NCBI GenBank assembly: GCA_032719365.1
Contig: CM064872.1
Coordinates: 49,584,252 to 49,648,251, forward strand
DNA: 64,000 nt
Direction: 5' to 3'
Source of the DNA: Prinsepia uniflora
Taxonomy: Eukaryota; Streptophyta; Magnoliopsida; Rosales; Rosaceae
The position numbers and the translations under genes were made by a program. Positions 57,069 to 64,000 of this stretch are shown here, piece after piece. The notes below the pieces were generated by a model that did no database searches, had not been told where the DNA came from, and saw only the letters and a program-made list of their open reading frames with translations. Position 1 is the stretch's first letter. Every line of letters starts with the position of its first letter.

Positions 57069-58134
57069 TTTTAATCCCCTTAGTGAAATTTCTTCATCAA
57101 AATTCGGTAACGGTTAGCTAAAAGTACAACTCTTAACAGGCATCCGAAAAATAAATCATCTGTTGCCTCCAGAATTAAGATTCAACTTCCACATGGGGAC
57201 TAATAGAAGAGTGCTCTGTCAAAGGAATCGTTATTTCCCAACCACCCAGCTACTGGTGTCTCACTTGTTTACTTGAGTAATCTACAATGATCTCCCTCAA
57301 ATGGTGCAACAAATCAGATTCTTCCTGTATGGATTCCTCGAATGTTCGATAATGATTCCTCAATTAACGTTTAGTCTCAGCTTGAAGATTTAACATACAC
57401 GTTCGGTTAGGTCGATTTTCCCCTTAACCAATAAACCGACTTGGTCAAGTACAGAAAACTCCAATGTTCCAACAGCTTCGCAATGTAACTAGTTCCGATT
57501 CAGTCAGTTAAATGACTTTGACAGTACGTCTGACAAGAGTTTGGCGGTTTCCTTCCGAACTCCCAATGGGATCCAAACTGACTCACCAACTAAAACGACA
57601 TTTGTAACAGTTCTCCCAAACTATGGTTAAAGGTGTCCATCTCGAGATAGGATAGCTAATCTTGAGCGGCCTCGAGGTTTAAAGAAACTAGTACAGTTTT
57701 CCATTAAAGTAGTAATCTAATTTGGGGATAAGAATAGGTAGCTCGATCAATCTCTAACTATAAGGGTAGTCGAAACTCAGCCCATACATGTTAAGGGGCA
57801 ATTCAAATGGGTAACATAGCCAAAGGGTTCTTATAATCCGATGGTCAAATATAGGGATACGAAAGACACCAAGTACATGTCTGATTCGACTTGATCTTAA
57901 GGAGAATGATAGGCAGTGCAACATGCCTTAGGTCGGAATTTCATAATTAACGGTCCCTCTAATTTTCTCAACATTCGACAAGCCCAAAACTTTCACCTCG
58001 ATGAGATATTTATTATTGAGAAGATCTTCGTAGCTCATGAATTCAAATTGGTGTAAAGTTCTAACTCGCTTACCATTTCAAACATAGTAATCTCTCGAAA
58101 TGGAATTGAGTGGAGCGATGATGTCAAAGGAAAC
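57069..58134 (-). mobile_element. Non-coding interior next to the minus-strand LTR
   Basis: By position this is the interior upstream of the LTR at 54588-57068. I see no gag-pol signature in any frame. It ends with GAAAC, the target duplication of the next solo LTR, and resumes at 60731. It may be a LARD-like interior similar in nature to 39061-42393. Confidence 0.4.
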
Positions 58135-60725
58135 TGTGATGACCCGGAAATTCGAAAAAGGAAAAATTGGAAGGAAATGATGATTTTGACCCTGGTTTTG
58201 AGGGCCGAAAGTTGACTTTTTATTTGGGACCTTGTTTGGACTTTCTGTAAGGGCTGTTGGATAGGACTCGAGAAACTGAGTTCGTAGACAGGCGGCATGC
58301 ATCGATCGGAGATCGGACGTGTAAGTTACGAGTCTAGAACTATGAGGGGCATTTTGGTAATTATGCACAAAAGGGCAAATTGGTCTTTTTGCCTGTTTGA
58401 TGACTCATTAGAGGAATTAGCAGCAATTGGACACCTGTGCCTCGCTGATTTGGATGAGGATTGGTCACCTCGTGAAATCTATCACCATACTTGAAGGATT
58501 GTTGGCATGAATTCCTAGTAATCGTTTTAAAACACCAAACAGTTTTGTTGAGCGGGGAAAAACAGAGCGAGGTGAAGGATGATCGATCAATTGGCAGCGA
58601 AGAAGGGGAGACGAAATTGAGTGAATAGGGAGAAAGAAGGGAGGAATTCGAGTGAAAACAAGGAAAGAAATGAGGGGACTTAACCCTTAAACCCGAAGAC
58701 CCAAACCCGTGGAAGCTCAAATCTTCCAAAATTCGAGATTAACATTATAGGCCATGATGCTTCAAATTGAGGTTCAATTGAGTCTTCTGGAATCATTTCG
58801 ACCAGGGCCAGATTAAACGTGAAGAGAATTGATGTCATTTTGGGCTAGAACAGAAGGGGTGTGAACTTTGGATATTTGAGTTTCAGTTTGAGTACTTGGA
58901 AAGATTGAACATTGTAATTGGCCTTGGAAACATGTTTAGAAGTATCCCACGAAGCTTCTTGAGGGATAAATTGCAAGAAAACAATCGATTTTAGATGAAA
59001 TTGAATGGTGAACAGTAACTGCGACAGTGTGGAAATTGGGAGGTTGAGTTCGGTGGTTTAAAGGTAAGGTTTTGTGTAATTAAGATTACAGGACCTCAAT
59101 TAGAGTTATAACGATACTATAGAATGAATTAATTGTGGAAATTGATCACGAATTGGGCAAGATGGAACCGGGTTGCACCTTAAGACCCGTTTGCAGGGAA
59201 ATCGGGCGGCAGAGACGACATTGTAGCAGGGTATTGTACACGGTGTGTGGGCTTCACTCGCAGCCACTTTCTGTGGCGCGTGGAGGCGCATGAGCGGGAA
59301 TCTCGAGGTGAGGTCAACATGACTTTTGTTCCATTTAATATAACGAACATTTTGGCGTTGGTTTAGGGTAAATCAGACACTGTTTCGATATTGTTTCGAG
59401 GGTCCGAAGGCTTATGTTACGTTTTTAATTCTTAATTAGTTCTCAGAAAATTATGGGAAAGTAATATGATATTAATTGAGTCATTATTGACCCTTAATGA
59501 TGAATTTGGACAGGTTCATGATTCATGGAAAATGTCAGAAATTACGGAAAAGCGTGCAGCTTAGAATCGAGCGGTTTGAATTGTGTGTGGGTGGATGTTT
59601 GTTTTATAAACTGTTATGCATGTATAGTTAAATGTTTTACATGATTGATTGCATGATTTAGTTTGCAATGATGTCATGGTGATTTGGCATGATTAATTGT
59701 GATTAATGATTATTTTAATCGGTCATTCAGGCACGTTTTACGAGGAATGTGCAAATGATGTTTTGGGCTAGGCTCGGAGTCAAAAAGGTTTCTAAATGGA
59801 TATTTTGAATTAGTTGGTGAGTCAAGGATGATTTTTGGATTATTTAATGTTTTCAAATGAGATTTTACGGATTTACGTGTAAATGACATTTAGGCTTGAG
59901 ACCCTGTCGGGAATGATTTTGACTTGGTGTGAAGTCAAGGATTTGATTGAAAAGTTTTGGGGTAATCCCGGGATGGTTTTCATTGTGATTGTGAGTGCCC
60001 AAATGATCGAAGCTAGGGGATTACCCAGAGGACCGAAGCTCGGGGGATATGTTTGTGATTGTTCCCAGGTAGCCGATGTTAGGGGGTATACCCAGGTGGC
60101 TGGCACACGGGGCCCAGGCAGTCAAAGCTAGGGGATTAAACAGACGATTGATGCTCGGGGATATGTGTGCCTGGACAGTCGGAGCTAGGGGTGGCTACCT
60201 AGACGACTGAGGCACGGGATATGGCCTATGCGTAGTGTGGATGTGATTGTGTGATTGATTGTGCACTTGTGAGTAGTGTTGTTTGATGTTGATTGAGATT
60301 TCTTTGCGTACTGGTATTGAGTACGGGTTTTTGTCTTTGTGGCCAGGTTAATGTTTTCATATGTTTGGCTTGAGAGCCGGGATTTGATACTTTTCATGTG
60401 ATTTGGCTGGAAAGCCGGTGATGGTTATTCATATGTTTTACCCTATGCATGCATGGTTTGATAAACTGGAGGGGAAATAGTCTATTTGAAATGTATTTTC
60501 AAATGATATTATTTTTGTCCACTCACACCTTTTCTGTTTTGATGACCCTCTAGGCCGTGGCATGACGTTCAGGGCTGATCGAGAGGCGGAGGCATGAGCG
60601 GAAATCAGTGCAGTTATCCCTTGTTTGACAGGTGCTGAGGGGTAGTTTCGGGACTTCAGTTGACTTGTCAGATGGGAGCAGGACCGGGCACGGTTATCAA
60701 AGTCCAGTTGGGACGGGTCCTGTCA
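58135..60725 (+). mobile_element. Solo LTR, 2.59 kb (TSD GAAAC)
   Basis: It runs TGTGATGACCCGG... to ...GGGACGGGTCCTGTCA and is flanked by the perfect duplication GAAAC (58130-58134 and 60726-60730). It is colinear with the LTR at 35707 (AACATGACTTTTG block, CACGCGC-like region, GCACGTTTTACGAGGAA hairpin). The donor arm is changed to GTGGGTGGAT (59587-59596), while the acceptor arm GTCCACTCAC (60517-60526) and an AG at 60552-60553 remain. No interior is present. Confidence 0.95.
59996..60225 (+). repeat. Minisatellite of about 30-bp units in the solo LTR
   Basis: Seven to eight imperfect units share a core like CCCAG..GGCCGA(A/T)GCTAGGGG, seen for example at AAGCTAGGGGATTA (60010 and 60127), GAAGCTCGGGGGATA (60034), GATGCTCGGGGATA (60150) and GGAGCTAGGGG (60181). 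The array lies between the arms of the intron-like pair. The LTR at 62270 has a similar C-rich array (about 62880-63080) in the complementary orientation. Confidence 0.8.
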
Positions 60726-60730
60726 GAAAC

Positions 60731-62269
60731 CCCTTATCTTACTTCGTAAAATGTGATGGCTTCTATCATGGAAGTGTCTAAATCTTCGTCCAACGCAATT
60801 TAGGAACATCTAAGATTCAACATCTAATAAATCTAAACAAAAAGGGAAAAGGAATACTTCGAGGGACGAATATGTCAGTCCACCACTCAAGTGGCACCCA
60901 GAAACAAAATACAAAGATGAGGGATTCAATGAGAGAGCTTATACAATTTTCAAAAAAAGGAATAGTTTGAAGAAGTGATATCCTACGACTCAGGATCAAA
61001 GTGTGGTCAAACGTTCCCGAGTAACAAGGTCAAACGAAAATCGTGAGCTGTGACTACAAATCTCCTTGTTGTAGTCCACCTCTGCTAGGGTAGGAGTTCA
61101 AGTAAGTTAGTCTAACTTCCAGTCAAAGTTTCAATACCACAAGCATAAATTGAATTATCATTTAGTTGTAAGTCTGCAGCAAAGTTCGTACATGCCCAAA
61201 GTGCAAGGTTACCCTTGTAGTAGGATCACCAAGTCTGCTCGTTCGTTCACTGATCTCGCAATGGTTTCCAAAGCGTGATCGAAGTAAATTTTTGTGTCCA
61301 AGACTAATTTGACCGGTCCTAAAGTACACTTCGACGACACCAACGCTAGTAAAATATCATCTCCAATGACAAGTGTCTGAACCAGGGCAGGTTCGTATAC
61401 CACGAAATGAAGGTCGCTGTTGAATCCTTGATTAAAGATCATCCAGTCAATGGATATATTCTGAGTTAATACAGAGTTATCACTGGTCATAGTGGGACAC
61501 GAACTTCATGCTTGTACTCCAAATTAAAGAGAGATTGAGTACATCACCATAACCCATTTGACAAGAAGTGCATAGCAATGGATAGAATTTGGATCCGACC
61601 AACTTGGTCCAATGTGTTCAAAAAGATCCTTGACAAACTACCCAATTCGGGGTACCTGTTTGTGACATGCTGGGGCATCGAATTCCAAGGCAAGGTTTAG
61701 GAAAGAAAATCCCATTATACATACCCCCCAAATTCTTAGTGAATTCCCGTTCTTACCATCAAGTGTTCAAAGGTGTCACATGAGTATGGCTCAAACATTA
61801 GCGTAACGATCGCATCGATAGGGTAAAGGGGATACTACTGAGGAGTGACTTAAAATCTGAGGATGGAAAACCAAACGAGACAGAATGTAGGGTGGTGATC
61901 CAGTCAAGTTAGGAGTTGCCTTAATTTCGAACTTGAGATTCATGATTCAGGACACCAAACGATAAAGTTTTTGAGTAATAATAAGGAGAAGAAAACTGGT
62001 AGCTAAAAAGTGAAGAATCTGTTACAATATCGGTAGTCATTTTCAAGCAGGTGTAACCAACCCCACGACTTCCTGACACATGAACCGAAGCAGAAAGGGC
62101 GTGCCGAGAAGTGATTAGTCATTGAATACGACCTAAGACTCTGGTGCCCACAAATGTGGTAAAAATATTCGAGAACATTCTTGTTAGATTCTAAGGACGT
62201 TGACATTTATTCCAATTATCTCCTATACCATTGTATGAATAAATGATCTTGATAGGTTGCAAAGCTGCT
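60731..62269 (-). mobile_element. Non-coding interior, continuation after the solo LTR
   Basis: This continues 57069-58134. Short frames (for example 93 codons, minus, 61209-61490) have no domain known to me. On the minus strand TGGTATAGGAGA (62219-62230) matches 9 of 12 bases of the tRNA-Met PBS and could mark the 5' end of this interior, but no adjacent LTR end matches the LTR at 54588. Confidence 0.35.
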
Positions 62270-64000
62270 TGACAGGACCCATCCCAACTGGACGTCAAAA
62301 ACCGTGCCCGGTCCTACTCCCGTCTGACAAGTCAACTAAAGGTCCGAAACTCCCCTTCGCTGCTTGCCAGACAAGGGATGTTTGCGCGGATTTCTGCTGC
62401 TGTCACTGCCTCACGATCAGTCCCAAACGTCGTACCACGGCCTGGAGGGTCACAAAACAGAAAAGGTGTGAGTGGACAAAAATGACCTCTTATAAAAACA
62501 TTTATCAAAATACAATCTTACCCTCCAATTTTCACAAACTTGCATGCATATCGTAAAATATGAGTGACCGATAAAATCAAAACATATTTTCCCATGGTCC
62601 ATAAAACTCATGTTCACCAAATCAGTTCATGTTATAAAACATCAAATCCCGGCTCTCAGGCCAAAACATGTGAAAACATAATCACTGGCCACAAAGACCA
62701 AAAACTCGTAGTCCATACCAGTACGTCATCACAAATAACATCAATCAGCACTAATCACAAGTGCACAATAAATATATCAATCCAATCAATCCGCACTACT
62801 CACAAGTGCATAATCAATCAAACTGCACTACTCACAAGTGCTGCACTACGCGTAGGCCAATATCTAGTCACTCTCTCGGGAACAGACACCTCTGGGCTCA
62901 ACCCCCTCGGGCTCAGTCACCTCTGGGCGAACACATCCCCAGGCTCAGACACCTCCGAGTGGTACATTCAGGCTCAGTCTCATCCGAGAAGCTGACTACC
63001 ATAGGATCAACTCCCGATCCTACAATCACATCCCCCAAGCTCCGGTCGTCTGGGTAATCCCCTCAAGCACCGACCGTCTGGGAATATAACAATCACAATG
63101 AAAACCATCCCGGGAATTACATCCCAAAACATTTCAATCAAATCTTGACTTCATACCAAGTCAAGATCATCCCTGACTAGGTCTCAAACCCAAAATACCA
63201 TTTACACGTATTTCTTAAAAATCACCTTTTAATTCAATCAAATATTCCAGAAATCATCATTGACTCACCAACAAAGTCAAAATATCATTTTAGAAATCAT
63301 TTAAACTCCGGACCTAGCCCAAATCATCATCTGCACGTTCCTCGTAAAACGTGCCCGAAAGACTGATTAAAATAATCATAAAATACCAATAAATCATTAA
63401 TTTCACAATTTCACAAGTGACTCCAAATCCGAGTCAAAATCACTATTCACTTGGGTTCTCATGCCCAAAATAATATTATCACGCAAATCCATGCGTTGCA
63501 ACCTTCGTTGCCATTTTCACGTAAATCCACGAAATTGACCATGGACTCATTCCCGAGTCACCACATCATTCTTCAATCCATGACTCAATAATCCGAGTCC
63601 AATCATTATTTTCAATCAATTTTAATCCCAGACTCATAAACCAAGTCAAAACATCATTTTTACCAAATTTCGTAATTTTTCGAAAATCGCCCAAAATAAT
63701 AATATAATAATCATAAAACCAAGAAATTACCGGATTGAAACATAAATCATGCCCAAGCATATAAAATCATATAATAAGGCATTAGAAATCATATATGCAT
63801 GCATCACGGTTAGAAAACAAAGTCCACTCGCACACACCGTCCAAAACGGTCCGTTTCCAAGCTGCACGTTTTTCCGTAAAATCTGGAAATCACAACTCCT
63901 GCCCAAAATCATTTTAGAGGGTTACTAACATCTCAAAATACATCATATAATTTTCCCCAATTTTTCCGGGATTTAAATACGTATTTTTAACGTAATACAA
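62270..64000 (-). mobile_element. Large LTR, running off the window
   Basis: It starts TGACAGGACCCATCCC, the complemented 3' terminus of the large family, and follows the LTR at 35707 in reverse: acceptor arm GTGAGTGGAC (62469-62478), C-rich minisatellite (62880-63080), GCACGTT hairpin (about 63334-63355), donor arm GTCCACTCGC (63822-63831) and the TTTCCGTAAA block. The 5' end lies beyond the window. Whether it is solo or part of a full element cannot be told. Confidence 0.88.

Noticed and set aside
62219..62230. tRNA-Met PBS on the minus strand
   Set aside because: Only 9 of 12 bases match and no adjacent LTR end agrees with the LTR at 54588; kept as a remark only.
62564..62995. 143-codon plus-strand frame rich in Ser, Thr and His
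   Set aside because: It is antisense to an LTR and built on its repeat array; related LTRs do not keep it open.

Overview
This window looks like plant nuclear heterochromatin, and I found no intact protein-coding gene. The evidence is: Ty3/gypsy and Ty1/copia remnants; primer-binding sites complementary to plant initiator tRNA-Met; a complete Cassandra element (a terminal-repeat retrotransposon in miniature, TRIM, carrying 5S-rRNA-like sequence in its LTRs, known only from vascular plants); hAT-like and Harbinger-like non-autonomous DNA transposons; and a nuclear copy of plastid 23S rRNA. The species cannot be resolved from sequence alone. Nearly every long open frame lies inside an LTR or a decayed polyprotein.

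Layout. 1-426 is the 3' end of a large LTR. 475-8980 is an Athila-like gypsy remnant: its 5' LTR was enlarged by a 1015-bp tandem duplication that caught half of a Cassandra LTR, its interior is non-coding, and its 3' LTR is split by a solo LTR (5169-8237). 8981-14868 is a nest: a minus-strand LTR holds an Athila-like solo LTR (10260-14760, TSD CCAAT), which holds another solo LTR (10935-13906, TSD GCAGT). 14869-17018 are LTR fragments. 17130-17870 is a copia reverse-transcriptase pseudogene. 18058-23756 holds two 1.9-kb LTR-like direct repeats around another LTR fragment. 23757-27130 holds a minus-strand copia pseudogene with a Harbinger-like MITE, a plastid rRNA insert, a copia-type LTR and an RNase H-domain pseudogene. 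27611-30150 is a MITE and decayed LTR sequence. 30161-32984 is a solo LTR (TSD CACAA) carrying an intact Cassandra element. 33262-35706 is another LTR, interrupted by the best-preserved element of the window.

That element (35707-45774) is a 10-kb LTR retrotransposon with TSD CTACG, two LTRs of 3339 and 3368 bp that differ by about 25 substitutions and one 29-bp indel, a tRNA-Met PBS, a polypurine tract and a 3.36-kb interior with no recognisable gag-pol. It is a non-autonomous, LARD-like element and young. 46100-54587 holds further LTRs, an Athila-like LTR split by a 1590-bp hAT-like element (8-bp TSD), and a gag pseudogene. 54588-64000 holds three more large LTRs (one solo with TSD GAAAC, one running off the window) and non-coding interior sequence.

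The most interesting signal is shared by most of these LTRs: a GTGAGTGGAC motif that looks like a 5' splice site and, 0.7-1.4 kb downstream, its exact complement GTCCACTCAC just upstream of a pyrimidine-rich tract ending in AG. In two diverged LTRs both arms have changed together so that pairing is kept. I propose an LTR-borne intron whose splice sites are brought together by base pairing; this is inference and needs RNA evidence.
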